NCBI RefSeq assembly: GCF_030867145.1
Contig: NC_134436.1
Coordinates: forward strand, 6,572,001-6,636,000
DNA length: 64,000 bases
Source: Opisthocomus hoazin
Taxonomy: Eukaryota > Chordata > Aves > Opisthocomiformes > Opisthocomidae
Direction: 5' to 3'
The translations under genes and the position numbers were made by a program. Within the stretch, counting starts at the first letter, position 1. Each line of letters begins with the position of its first letter. Below, in pieces: positions 25,561 through 38,199 of this stretch. Under the pieces are notes generated by a model. The model searched no databases. It saw nothing but the letters and a program-made list of their open reading frames with translations, and was not told the DNA's origin.

Positions 25561-25665
25561 CTGGAAGAATACTTCTACATGCTGCCTTGGAGCATCTTCC
25601 TTGAGCACTGGATATGTGTACTTTCCCATCATATCATAAATTGCCTTTACGATATCCATCATTTC
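25561..25665 (-). CDS. KCNIP1: KCNIP1 exon 6 (EF3 exit helix and linker)
   Basis: The 105-base exon has 35 complete codons, acceptor ttcctgcag and donor CAG|GTACTT. It reads [19 protein letters not shown], then [16 protein letters not shown]. The opening Glu closes the EF3 calcium loop. The exon then encodes the EF3 exit helix, the linker and the entering helix of EF4. [18 protein letters not shown] is the KChIP1 form; KChIP4 has MLDIMKAIYD and [16 protein letters not shown] here versus the EDTPRQHVD I recall for mammalian KChIP1 are conservative or KChIP4-like residues. The donor GTACTT is the least consensus-like of the set. Confidence 0.98.
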
Positions 25666-26645
25666 CTGCAGTAGTGGCATGCCAGCACAAACACAGAAGG
25701 AAAATGAATAGAAATGATAGCACATTTCTTTCTTTTACTACCCTTTTTTTCACCCTCCTTCTCCTAATGCAGGATAGAATGCCTATACATGTGCATGAAG
25801 ACAGATGTATCACGATATACAAGCTCATCTGTAAAAACCAAGCGCTTCTTTCTGACTGTGCCATGACTCTATCACGGCCACGCTGGAGGCTCCTGCAGTG
25901 CTCGCTTCCCTCCTCTGGCCAGGCAGCACTACGGGACATGTGCTCTGACACGGCAGCGGCTGGGCTGCAAGCATGCTGCTTGGTCCTGAGCCCTGCGACA
26001 TCGACCCCGTCCCAGAGCCTCAGGGGCCAGGGACCGTTGCGGCAGTCACTGGGAACCCAGCCCTTCTCCACACCTTACACAAACCGCTACGCCATCACCA
26101 GTAGCAGCAGCCATAAACCCTCCAGGTGTCCACAGCAGTTTTGAAAAGATAGACCGGGATGTATTTGCAAAATATTCAGGTTACCACGCTCAAAACCAAG
26201 GCTCCCCACAAAGGGAACAAGCAATACCAGAGAAGAAGCGCAAACTAGATGATAATGCAGAATTCGGGAGTGGTGCTGGGAGCTCGTAGTGCTTCGGGTG
26301 AGCCCACACCGTATCTCCCAGGGCAGCCAGAAACCCCTTGTGCCTCAGTCACTGAGTAGCTATTGTCACCATCACCCTCCCCTACACAAAGGTTATGCTG
26401 CTTATCGCTGTAACTAGGATTTTGCTCCTGGCTAAAGTAATCCATTAAAGGTGCTATAATATAGAAAAATGTGTGTACAAAAATCACACAATATAAGATC
26501 GCTGTGCACTTTACTTAGACAAAGATAAATGCTCAAGTCCAGTCTGATTTGCATTTAATTAGCTACATGCAAAATTAATTGTGCTCTGCAACAAAAACCA
26601 GTCTGCTCTCTTCAGAAATCAAGCGCGTTTGTCAAACCGCCTTAC
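25666..26645 (-). other. KCNIP1 intron 5
   Basis: This 980-base intron lies between the EF3-loop exon and exon 6. It includes a GC-richer block at about 25870-26070 that produces long but unconvincing open frames on both strands. No repeat or exon is recognised. Confidence 0.92.
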
Positions 26646-26753
26646 CTCCTTGTTTATATAGCCGTCCTTATTGATGTCGTACAGATTAAACGTCCACCTT
26701 AGCTTTTCATGAACAGTTCCTCGCAACAGAATGGACAATGCCATCACAAAATC
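26646..26753 (-). CDS. KCNIP1: KCNIP1 exon 5 (EF2 exit helix to EF-hand 3 loop)
   Basis: The 108-base exon has 36 complete codons, acceptor aaccag and donor GAG|GTAAGG. It begins [20 protein letters not shown], continues TFNLYD and ends with most of the EF3 loop, [11 protein letters not shown]. The loop has Asp, Asn and Asp at positions 1, 3 and 5, Gly at 6 and Asn at 9. The Glu at position 12 is supplied by the first codon of exon 6. This is a canonical calcium-binding EF-hand. HEKLRWTF distinguishes KChIP1 from the KChIP2 and KChIP4 paralogues. The fourth residue is Met where I recall Thr in mammals. Confidence 0.98.
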
Positions 26754-28900
26754 CTGGTTCAAGGCAGAGAAAGAAAAATGTGAATTTTCCTAACATCCTC
26801 TTCTAAGTCACCTTCTTTATGTAATGCCAGTCAAGAGCCTTACCTCTTTAGGTTAGAGCATACGGTTACCACTCTTTCCTGACTGCCTTTTCAAAAAAAC
26901 GTGTCCTGTCTGACAGAACTCAATGGACAGTCCCCTCAGATGATCTGAGTACTGTCACACTAATAAATGCATATGAGGTAACCACAAAAAGCAAACAAGT
27001 CCTCAAGTACTCAACTGCAGCCACCGTAAAGGCCAAGCTTATGATATGGGTTAGGCAGCTTAGCAAGGCTGGAAGGGCAGAAAGACCTAATATGGGTGGC
27101 TGCAGCCTTAAACCCTCCTAAGTCCTGGGGTGAAGGGTGTGAAAATGGCATGGGCTTAATAGCCGATCCAGGCCAAGTCACGCAGGCTTCGATCCTAAAG
27201 CCGACAGGACAGCGGCTGCTCTGGCTCCTCAGACTTGCCAGGAAGAGCACAGTATGCTCAAGGCCAGAAGCTGGGACACCTTCCTTGCTACCCATCCAAA
27301 TTTATCATGCTCTAAACTCTAAATATCACATGAATGTAAGCAATGCAAAATACATGTCTGGTTTTTAAGAGCACCGTGAGATGCTCCAGTGGCAATTTCC
27401 CTCCTAGAAATGGTCTCCTGCAAAGAGTCACCCAGACTGCTGCCGCCTGGTCAAACACAGCTGGGCTCTGACTGTGGCAGTGGAACCCGATGCTTTTGTA
27501 TCCCCAGACCTAGGGGGCTAGTGAAGGAGGAGGGGAAGGAAAAGCCAGCATTTTCTCTGTGTCCACCTTGAGAGAGACAGAAAAAAACAAAATTCTCCTA
27601 ACACAGGGATCCTCATGTTTTGTTCTCTGGCAAAATCTGTCAGACTTGACCAGAAGCAATTCCCACCACTAATTACTCAGCCTGGGACACAGCATTTTAA
27701 TTGTATTTTTTGTTTACAGTAAAGTTATTGCTTCCAATAACTTTTGATTTATCATTTATACTTCATGGTGGCTCTGGCATCATAAGTAGCATCGCTACAG
27801 GGATTTATTAGTACAGGCAGAGCTTCAAGCTAACAGAGCTATACAGTTCCTGATACCTCATTTAATGTGCTTAGTCCTTCCTTTGTTACCTCCATTAGCT
27901 CTGCATGGAGCAGTGCATCGCTTCTTAGAAACCTTTGCTCCTTTTTCCCAGGGCTCAGAGGAATTCAAATTTGCTGAACACCACAAAAAAGGGGACAAAA
28001 CGCTTATGTTTGACAACCACTAAAGAGACAGAATTGCCAGGAAGGAAAGCTCAGCACTCTTTTTTTTTTTTTTTTTTTTTTTTTAATAAATACTTGTCTA
28101 AGCATTTTGCTGTGTCTCAGTCTGTTCAGGTTTCTGGAAGTCTCTAACTACTGAGTAGGTGCCCTATGCAAAACTCCCACTGCAGCCATTGCTACAGACA
28201 CACATGCTAACTTCCCCATTTTATATTTGATAACCTAATTTCTCAGTCTTACCCGGAAACTACTGGAGTTCTTAGCCATTTGATGGCAAAGATTGCCTAC
28301 GATTTCTAGTTTTATGATCACAGTAAACTGTCTTCAGAATTACGAAGTTCATCCTCCACAGGCCTATGACTTAACATAGCCCCTTGCTGCACTCAAACTA
28401 CGTGTGTGAGCTCGAAGGATGGCTGTTTGTAGCCACAGCAACAAGCCTTTTTGTTAAAGGGTGGATTTGGTTTTCCTAGGAATGAAGTACCCAAGACGCT
28501 TGTTCAATATTTCAAATAAGCTCAAAACTCCACATATTCCAGCAGCTTACACATGTAACCCTGCAATGCACAATGACTGAAGACGACACATGATGTACTG
28601 GTTTTTCTTTGACATCCAAATTATCTGTGCAAATCACTGGATGGGACTGTCCTCAACCTCTCCTTTCTGCTACGTAAATCTCTGCACTTTCCCCTTGTGG
28701 TACTGAATAACGTGACCTGTACGTTTCTTTAGTGAAAGGAAACATGCAACTCTATCTGCATAAACTAAAGCATTTAGTTAAAGATTTTAAAATATCAGCT
28801 GATTTTAGGCTGAAATCTTTGACCCATAATCCAGCAAGTCCTGCTAGTTTACGGTGAAGAATGGATGAAGAAGCTTAAAAACACAAAACTGAGAAATTAC
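26754..28900 (-). other. KCNIP1 intron 4
   Basis: This 2.1 kb intron contains a 25-base T homopolymer at 28060-28084 and otherwise unique-looking sequence. No additional exon is recognised. Confidence 0.92.
28060..28084. repeat. T25 homopolymer
   Basis: Twenty-five consecutive T lie within KCNIP1 intron 4 (A25 in the sense direction). No retrogene body is recognised beside it. Confidence 0.95.
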
Positions 28901-28971
28901 CTCAAACTTCACCGAGCCATTTTGTGCAGCGTCAAACGCGTTGAAGAGATAATGCGCGTACATGCTAGCAT
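28901..28971 (-). CDS. KCNIP1: KCNIP1 exon 4 (EF-hand 2)
   Basis: The 71-base exon has acceptor ttttccag and donor GAG|GTAATT. It enters with AT completing Asp and reads DASMYAHYLFNAFD then AAQNGSVKFE. It contains the entering helix and nearly all of the EF2 loop. The twelfth loop residue, Asp, is the first codon of the next exon, so the exon boundary cuts the loop. The loop reads D-A-A-Q-N-G-S-V-K-F-E-D. With no oxygen ligand at position 3, Lys at 9 and Asp at 12, it is not a strong calcium site, in line with the family view of EF2 as weak or magnesium-preferring. Mammalian KChIP1 as I recall it has T-T-Q-T in place of A-A-Q-N. Confidence 0.97.
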
Positions 28972-31779
28972 CTGGAAAACACAGAGGGCACCGACACGTA
29001 CAACAGTGCATCATATGCTAATCGCTCTACACCACATTCAGCATTCAAACAGCCCTATTTGCCTTCTGTATAAAAAACAACCTTGTAACATTGCCAAGAT
29101 ATTCTATGAACTAGTAAACGTTAACATGGACTTCCATGCTCCCCACGCCCTCCTTTGAAACAGCCTTGAATTGTAAAAGCTTTTATTACAGTAGAAATGC
29201 TCTGGGTTATGGGGCTGTACTTGAAAGAATGAGCAAAAAAAACCTCTCAAGAGTGTCTCTTGGGCAAATGGAGTATTAGCTCTGGTGGGAAATGCAGCAA
29301 AATCACCAGAGAGTGATTGCAGCTTGTGCCCTTCCTCCCGCTACCTTTTGCTTTGTGTGAGATACAGCAGAGATCCCCAGGGACCATCCATCTTCGGAAG
29401 GGTCTAGTTCCAGTAACTGGAGTTTGGCCCATGCCTGTTAAAGAGCAATCTCATCTGAGGCATGTTTTTGTCCTTTTGAATCTTAAACTGCTGGGTTTAG
29501 AAAGTCTTTTCTATTGAGAAGAACAGTTTCTACGGCCATGTGAAGGATGGCTGTTAGCTGGGAAAAACAGTAATGGTACGCAGAAAAAAATCCAGTAGGC
29601 ATAAAACCTTACGACCTTCGCTGGCCTGTTCGCTGCTCTGGAGGCAACTCACACTGCTCTCTGTATTACCTGCGCCCAGCCTTTCAAGACAGAAGCAACT
29701 GACATGAAATTCCTTGAGTTATTTTGTTACTATTCTAGCAGACACCCACTTCTTTGTCTCTTCTATTCTTTGCCTCTAGCACACAGCATTAGTCGAGCCC
29801 GAGTCTTCGTACTCAGCATACGGGTGTTCAGGTGAAGCCTGGCGCCCTGTGCTATGCAGGTAGTCATGTGCAAGGACCCAGGGCCTCTTTACTCTCATCT
29901 CTATGAAATGATTAAAATATTTCCACATTATTCAAATCCAGGAAAGTGTAACAGTGCGCGGACAAATCAAATACTTCAGTGTCTGCCATCCATGAGGATA
30001 AAATACACTGGACTGTAGGAAAAAAAAAATTGTCTACTACTTTTTTAAGAGGAGGACTCAAATAAAATAGCTCCAGAAGAAAACCATAGAATTAGTTATG
30101 GGACAGCTCTACTAAAAACTTCTATTAAGTTGAACTAAATAATGAACTAAAAATATTAAACTAGAGGTCTTATTTCAGTAGAGTATGATGTACATTAAGA
30201 AATACTAGGTCATTAGTATCATTTGATGACAGATTAGCAAAAATGAAAACCTGTCAAGGATAGAAGGCCTATGTAACAAAAGTATCACAAACCTGGGATG
30301 ACACTGCACAAAACTCTGAGGGATTCCTCAGAATTCTGACACAGTTTGTGATGCTAAGGTTATGCACACAGATTGGAAACCAAGTGGAAGAAAACCGTGT
30401 AAAACAAAGTCACATCTGCTGCTAAACTGATTTATTATTAAGCATGGTTGTACTATAATCATCACTAACCAAGGGAGAATCACATTCCAAGGGAATGGGA
30501 CACATACACAAAAAACAGAAAAGGCAAGTCTTTATTAGCCTCAGTAGAGGGGGAAAAATTATCGATCCATGAAAAGATGACATTTCTGTGCCTGTTTTTC
30601 CACACAAGGGAAGGAAGGAGTCACCTGAGGTGTGCCACTTAAAGGAGTTCGTGCAGTTACTCGGCGTAACTGGAGTTCCTTAAACTTACTGGAACTTTGG
30701 TTGAAAACACAAAACATATCCAGAAATACGTTAAGATTATAAATACTTAACTTTTTGCATATTTGTTAAAAAAAAAAAAAATAAATTGACCGGTTGCTTT
30801 TTATAACAAAACCAAAAGCAATCACAACAGGAAATCATCAAGGTCATACTGAAATTTAACCTAAACTTTTATAGGTGTGCATCTTTGAGGTCACATGCAT
30901 TGTAAAACATAAGCATAACATGTTTTATCTTGACATTTAGTTGAAAAAACACTTGTTAATGACCTTCTTAAAGTAAACGCACATGCACACACACACACAC
31001 ACTCTTGCAGGAACTTCAGTCATAATTCCACAATGAGTGTATTCTGCAGCTACTACAGAGTGGACTGTACTCGGAAAGCCTCAAACACTGCATCTTTCAC
31101 CAAAAAGCCACTTAAACCCATGACTCATTTCTCTCAGTTTGAGGAACTGTATCCCCACAGAACACATCCAGTTAGAAGAACATATAGATTCTCGATGATT
31201 TCAAAAGGCAAGAACATACATTATTTGAGAGGTTTAATATTCTAATACCTGACATGACCCTGTCTTAGTCACACGAACACTAAAAATGATAATTTCAGGT
31301 AGCTAGTAGTTCACACATCAACTAAGAACTGCTTTAAGAATTTTAGGGATGTTTTGATTAACTTGCAGGCCAAAATGAGGTCTGGGACTCCTCTGTGCTA
31401 GATACTAGAGGAACAGCAGTCCAACAGCAGGAAAGCGAAGTCACACTGAGGAGAAGTGATTTAGCTCTCTGCCATCCAGAAAGTCAGTAGAAGAAAAAGC
31501 ATCAACCTCCCGTTTCTATGTTAGACTTCCGGAATAAAGAGCTGACAGCTAGGGGCAATCTTTAATGTGGGTTTTCTACATTTTTGTGAAATAACTATTC
31601 AAAGGGCCTAACTTAATTTTATTACCTTGACATTTGCATTTCTGTTTAAGATCCTGCAAAGGTTAAGCTCAATTCACCTTTCTTGCGCAGATTATCTGAA
31701 GTAGTCTTGCAGCCAGCTGGCAGTAATGACTGTTAAGGCATGCTTCAATAAACCTGCAGACACAAAGTACTCCACTTAC
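28972..31779 (-). other. KCNIP1 intron 3
   Basis: This 2.8 kb AT-rich intron contains a short CA repeat at 30986-31002 and scattered A-runs, for example near 30770. No exon or transposable element is recognised. Confidence 0.92.
30986..31002. repeat. Short (CA)n microsatellite
   Basis: An alternating CA run of 17 bases within KCNIP1 intron 3. Confidence 0.95.
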
Positions 31780-31849
31780 CTCCATGAGGAAAAAACTGTG
31801 CATAAATCTGTTTGAATGTTTCTTCATTAACAACCCCACTAGGACATTC
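31780..31849 (-). CDS. KCNIP1: KCNIP1 exon 3 (degenerate EF-hand 1)
   Basis: The 70-base exon has an acceptor ending ccaacag and donor G|GTAAGT. It encodes 23 residues, [20 protein letters not shown] then PHG, plus the first base of the next Asp codon. It carries the EF1 loop. The Cys-Pro pair followed by Ser-Gly is the known family signature that stops this EF-hand from binding calcium, leaving it to form part of the hydrophobic face. Val-Val-Asn-Glu-Glu is here where I recall VVNED in human KChIP1, a conservative change. The exon is separated from exon 2 by the largest complete intron in the window, about 9.2 kb. Confidence 0.97.
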
Positions 31850-32186
31850 CTGTTGGAAAACCAAAAAAGAAAAAAAAAAAAATTCAAGAAAAAAACCCAG
31901 CTCTGTAAAGGTTCATTTACAAAACTCTACAAGGCCGAAGAGAGCAATTAAACAAACCGCGTTCCTGTTCGCACAGTGCTCTGGATGCACAGGCTGTGCA
32001 GCTGAAGAAATTAAAATAATTCAGACTGCAATTTCATCTTAAGCATCTCATAGACGTGGCTCACCACTATCAATATTTTTAACAGTGCTTTCAGCAGTGT
32101 TTAATCACTGTTTTATAGGATTGTGCCTTCTGTCATATGCAGCTTTCACCTAATAATTACAAACAATGTTAGTGCCAGCTGACACT

Positions 32187-32265
32187 TCATAGAATCATAG
32201 GTTGGAAAAGACCTCTAAGATCATGAAGTCCAGACTTCCCTGTCTGATGCCTCCACATATAGGAA
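32187..32265 (-). mobile_element. CR1 LINE 3' end, short fragment
   Basis: The plus strand reads catagaatcataggttgg followed by aaaagacctctaagatcatg. This is the reverse complement of a CR1 3' end, including the ATGATTCTATG tail. Only about 80 bases are recognisable and the inner boundary is uncertain. Confidence 0.8.
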
Positions 32266-35200
32266 TTCATTAATCCTCAGCAGCAGACTGTAGCTAGATA
32301 CCCGACACCAGCTCCACAGAGGCTAACGGTACATACTATACTCATAAATCCATACAAACAAGCATTAGTATTAGGCTGAAAAAGATTAGGTCATTTTTAA
32401 CCTGTTTATCCGCTCAGTCTTCTGTAAACTCCTTAGAAGCCAGACTGCGCCCATGCAAATTTTCTAACCTGGCAACCTGTGGGGTTATTTTATTTTTAAA
32501 CTCCGGTGCTAGAACGCAAGGCATTTCACTTCGCTTTTGGCTGCTTCAAAAAAGGGAAAACAGGTAGGAAGAGGGTGGCAGATTTTCAGCCATGAGCTTC
32601 CCAACCTACTAACTAGCCCACAGGGTGGCAATCGGGAAGGGAACAGGGGATCCCTGCCTGGAGGGCTTGCACTTGCTCTGCTACAGTCAAACAAAATCCA
32701 AGCCGTTACAGTAGTTTGAGGTAGGAGATGCTCCTTGGGCACGTTTGCAGAGTCTGGACAGCACCCGTGAAAAGGGAGATGTGGCAGGTATGAGGAGCTG
32801 GGCCCGCAGGTACTTCACCCTGTAAGTGATACCTGAGCTGAGGTCCTCAGATCTTATCCAGCAGGGTGCAAGACCACAGGCAATGGAAGAGGTGATAAGT
32901 GGAAAATGGCACAAGAACTGTCACTGTTTTGTGAATCCTGTTTCCTTATTCTCAACTTTTTTTTTTTTTTATAAAACTTGAATTATTTGAACAATTTAAG
33001 TAAAATACAAGAACAAACTCAGTTTAACTACGGTGCTTTACCCCCCCCAACAGCTCAGTGCAGTTATAACACATGCTCACATATCACAGAGAGCCTCAGG
33101 TGCTGCCATCTGACCGTGTGAAGTTTTCAGTTATAGAGAATATTTCCCAGCTGATGACACTCTTCCTCACAGATTTGCCTATCAAGCATTTTCGAAAACT
33201 AAATCAGAGTAAACCAATGACATAACCACAGCACTGATCCTTTTTCTCAGAGCACAGAATTATAGATACAGAAAAGTCAGCTTTCTCCTGTGTTGAGAAA
33301 TACCGACTGGCAGAGACCCCGTGGGTCTGTCCCTGCTGCCGGCATCTGACTGCACTCACAGCAACTGAAAGTCCTCAGCCCAGCTGAGACAGTGTGTCAC
33401 ACAGAGAGAAGAGGAAGCAAGAGCACTGCTGCTCCTCGTAGGACATGCTGAAGGGGGATTATTCGAGCAGATTAACTGAGAATTTCTCACAAACAGGTGC
33501 GTATATCTTGGTTTGATGCTTATGATGAAGCTGAAGGCGAGATTTGGGATCAAGAAAGTTTGTCAGTTACTGGCAATGTACTCATTCCATACTTTGTGTC
33601 ACGCTATGATTGCTGTCCCATTTTAATACAGAACTTTCAAGCAAAGAGTTTCACAGATCTATAACCATTTGCATGAGGAATTGTAAGCTTTCAATTTTTG
33701 GAACCTGATGCCTACTGCCTTGCCTGTCAGAGTGCAAACAGTTGATCCTGACCCTTTTTGTACCTGCCACTTGTGATTTGTAGATCTTCCCTTCATTAGC
33801 TCTTTTCCACGCTGAAGCATCCCACTCTGAGAAGCACGGAAGGCACTGAGCATCCTTTGACCATCCCTTCTCTGCATCTTTTCATTTCCACTGCACCCTT
33901 TTCGAGATGGCCGTCCAGGACCACACGCCATGTTCAAGATGCCGGTGTACTGTTCATTTGTCCTGCGGCACATAACGGCATTCTCTCCCTGTTTCTCTGT
34001 CCTTTTCCAAGTAAATCCTAATTGGGATTATTGGAGAAATGGTATGGAAACTATTTTTCAAATCTTTTCAGTAATACTAAGGCTAAGCCAGTCTACTGGC
34101 TAACCCTGGCTAGTTTTCAGGCAGCGTATCATACTTTCCTCCTGAACTTATCTTCTGAAGTAATGGAAATTCATTTAAGGGTTCATTCTTCTGCACTAAC
34201 ACATCTAGGAGGGCCATGCCTCCGTTCAGACCAAGATGTTGTGGCAGCACAACCAAGCTTGGGGATGATCAGAAGTGAGTTTGAAAGAGCACAGAGCTGC
34301 ACAGCCTTTACATCCAAACACACTACTGCCACGGTACACCACATGATGCTGTTGGGGTGGAAACCCCCCTAAATGCCCTATAATTCTGTGCTTGGCCCAG
34401 ACTTCATTAAAAAGCAGGTTTGGGGGTGCGCGTTATGGCCCTTGGTAGGTTTGCAAAGCAGGGCAGACGCCAGTGCTGCTGTAGTTACGCACTACTGGCA
34501 GCCTGGAGCTGCGGTAGATGCATACGCTCGCCACGTGTTACACTCCACTCTGCAGATCTAAGACAGACAAATGCTTATTCTGGTAGCATTACAGGTTGTT
34601 GAATTTGAGATGAGTAAACTTCAGAAGTCTAAGAAAAGCCCTTTGAATTGGTGACACAAAAAACTGGAGGAAGATTCAAGTCTATGACTTATTCATTGAT
34701 GAGTTCTTTAGATACCTTTTAAGAACAAAAAGGACTTTGACAGGAGTTTCTTTCACCTTGAAAAGCCTATGAAGGAAAAAAGGCGCTTTTTTTCCAAGCC
34801 TCTGATCTGCCAGCATCACCCGCTGCTGATGTGCATTCACTAACCGTGGAAAAGGACAGAACAAACAAGAGAAACTACTTTATCCTGTGTGAGTCATGGA
34901 AGGAGAGCAAGGAGGGATACTTCAGGTGACATCAGAGGCAGTTCCTTAACCACATCACTGTTTGCTATTGAAATTAGGGCAATTAGATCTGAGTTCCTCC
35001 AATGCAGAAGAAATCCTGCTCTCTTCTACCCATTATTTAGGTAGAAAAACATCAGTAATTTGGGAGAGATTTGACCTGAGTAAAGGTCTTGACCTTGCCA
35101 GGGCCACCCCTTTTCCAGCGTCAGTGTTCAGGGCTTGTTCCACAGCAGGAGGATGAACAGACCAACTGGATCCTCTAAAGCCAGGGGCTGCAGGCCTAGA

Positions 35201-38199
35201 CCCCGGTTTTTCATTTACAGACAAAACTAACAAAACTTTGATTTCTGTATGCAGAATTCCTGGTTAGATGAGTAGCCTCAAAACATTCTAAAGCTCCTAA
35301 TAAAACAGCCATTGCCTGGCTTCTTTGTGAACAGAAAATCGGCTACTTTTTCATCTGTTTGTGCCAATGCTAATAAGTTAGAAATCATTAAAAGAAGAAT
35401 AGCTGATAGAAGGTAATAGCTACCATAAAAATAGTCTCCCAAAGTTTGTGCTTCTTAAAGCTTATAGTCTAATGTATGTTAATAAATAATCTGATATTTA
35501 TTTATGATAGCTTTTAATCATAGATTAGACCAAGTACCCTACCAACAGCCATTCTTGGGTAGAAATTTTCTCCTTGGTCATGGAAGTGCTGCTGCTCCCA
35601 CACCAGGCATCTGCAGAACTTTAGAGTATTTGACCAAATTGTCATTCTTTTTCAAACCAAGCCTAGCACAGCACCTAACTATTCTTTCCAGTATAGTGCT
35701 GCTGGCCATACGCACTAAGCGATGATGTATATCTCTCTCTCATCCTGATAAATACAAAGTGTTATATTCACTAAGAACCATCACTTCACATGCTTAATGA
35801 CAGTTTATAAATGTAGGGACTGACCATTATTTTCTCTATACTTTCCACAACTGCAGAGTCCCTTGGATCTCTTCCACGCTATATTAATAGCCTGGGCTTA
35901 CTAAGAGCCCCAGCCCACCACCAGCAACCCTGAGAGCGAAGTTTGAGGCTGCAAAGCGCAGGCCCAGAGGAGAAGCTGCTGCTGCTGCAGGCGCGCTCCT
36001 CGCAGAGGCAACATCTCCTCTAGCAGGTCTGGCCATTGTGCCTGATCAAATTTTCTGACTTTCCACATAATCCTTATTGCTTCTGATGTTCCATCTGGAA
36101 GCCAAATGAAAGTTTGCACCAAACCTCCAGGAGTGCTGGGGAGAGGCAGCGCTGACATTGATCAGCCTGCTTAGCTCTCTGTAACTGGATTGCTTTCAGA
36201 CACATATGCGAGCACCAATTCATTTGCACTTAATGGATCAAAATTGTGTTTTTATAAGAGTCAAATAATGCTCAAGAGGCCTCATTAGCGCTACAGTACT
36301 ACTTAATTCAGCTGACTCGAAAGAAATCTTTCTTGGGAAAAGGAGCGGGTAAGCATAGTACCAGTTTAAATTCCACTGAAGATAACAAAGGTTTATCATT
36401 CAAGACAAATTTCTTGGCAGCATGAAAAAGCACAGTCCTTCTCCATCACATTCATCAGGCGTTCCTTTGAGGGCAAGGAGTCAGATTTCAGGTAAACACC
36501 TCTCATCTCTTTAACCTATGAATTCTTTTAAAATGTTTAACAATAGTGAACATTTTTTTGTGGTGTTGTCAAGCACCAAAAAACCCCCTAATTTTCAAAA
36601 AGCTACCTATTGAGCATGGGCATCGACAGCATGAGTCATGCGTTTGAATCTACCCTCTCAGACTTCTTTTAAAATACTAAACTACAAAGGAGCTGAATCC
36701 ACATAAAAGAAAAAAAAACACAACTAAAGAAAAATCAAACAAAAGTTGCACTTGCTGTTCTTTCTTCTGCTGGAATCAGAAATTAACTTCATCAATTGCC
36801 TTCAGAGATGTGCAATGCAAACAAGCAGGGATCAGCAGCAGAACTGAACTGGGGCTAAGCATAACCTGCCCATCAGACTGTTCTCAGCTAACTTGGCCAG
36901 CACATGAAAAGGAGTCCTTGGGGGGTCACATTTTGCTAAACTTAGATGCATTCAGTTACCTGACCAAAGACGCACTCTAATGTACTCTCCTTCAGGATCC
37001 ACAGTCCAGATTTGCGTCTCTAAACATTCACACATAGCATGCATTTTGTTGCTCTTACTATGTTCTCCCAGTTTGGAGATATTTTGGGGATTATTAAAGT
37101 ATCAGAACATTTCTACCTTGCTCTTACTCGCTTTAGTCTCCAAAATCCTGATTTGTTACAGATGATTACCTCTCGTACTGTAGTTTGAGGTCTCATACAT
37201 TACAGATTTGCAAAAATATCCACACTAAAGCAAGGTAAGAGTGTCTCCAGCAGACCCTCAGTTACTTGGGTTGTGTTTTTTTCTGATGTAGTATTAGAAA
37301 ATTATCCCTTGCCCCTAACAACTGATTCCCCTAACAGCACTGAACCCCCCATAAAAATCCCAATCCTTTTAAACCCACACCCTCAATTCCAAAGAACATA
37401 AGTCATTAGAAACATGGTCTGAATGGGAGCTATTGAATTACTGAGCTCAAACCCCTGTCACTGTTGGTTACTTCACTAGTCATCAACTAATCAGTTTTAA
37501 TCTTAAAGAATAGTTTTTGTTCTCCTCCCTCCCATTCCATAGCTGTTTCCCAAACTTTACTCCTCCAGGGAACTGAAGCTTTCTTCTAATTCCAGCCTAT
37601 GCCTATTCATGGCCATTTTGTTCCCGTTCCGATATTGCGCAAACAGTTATCTCCCCTGACATATTTACAGACAGGAAGTATCACATTTTAGTTTGTTAAG
37701 CTAAAGCAAGGCAAGATCCACCTGAAGTTCTGCTGGTTTTTGCCATCGCTTACCTTGCTTTTGCAGAACCACAGCCAAAGAAATCAGACCAAACGCCTTA
37801 CGTTAATTCGGCTCCAGTCCGACAGCAGCTAACTCCAAGCTGCAAAATAGACTATTTCACATTATGCAGAACGTGCCTTGGGGGCAGAGATTACTAAGAT
37901 AAAAAGTGACCTTTAGGTCCTGGCATCAAGAGGTGTTGCAGGACAGCACCCTTTTACAACTAGAAAAAAAAAGCTGAAAGCAAAGAGAGAGGGGACATTC
38001 GGCCAGGCAGCAAGGACACCGGCCTCGTTAGTGTGCTCTGCTTCTCTGGAGTGGCAAGGGATCTGAATGTAGTGGAAGCCTCCATCAGTTTGGCACAGAA
38101 ACACCAGACCTGACCAGTGACACACTGGGAAGAGACTGGGAAGGTTTGAAGGGTGTGGGGAAATAGATTGTGGAAACCAAGAAAGAACAGGAATAAAAG

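Noticed and set aside
25614-26144. 176-codon plus-strand frame overlapping KCNIP1 exon 6 in antisense
   Set aside because: It begins as the antisense of a real exon and runs into intron 5 without a family match. A minus-strand frame over the same region is also out of phase with exon 6.
28060-28084. T25 run as the tail of a processed retrogene on the minus strand
   Set aside because: No AATAAA or coding similarity lies directly 5' of the A-run in the sense direction and no target-site duplication is evident.
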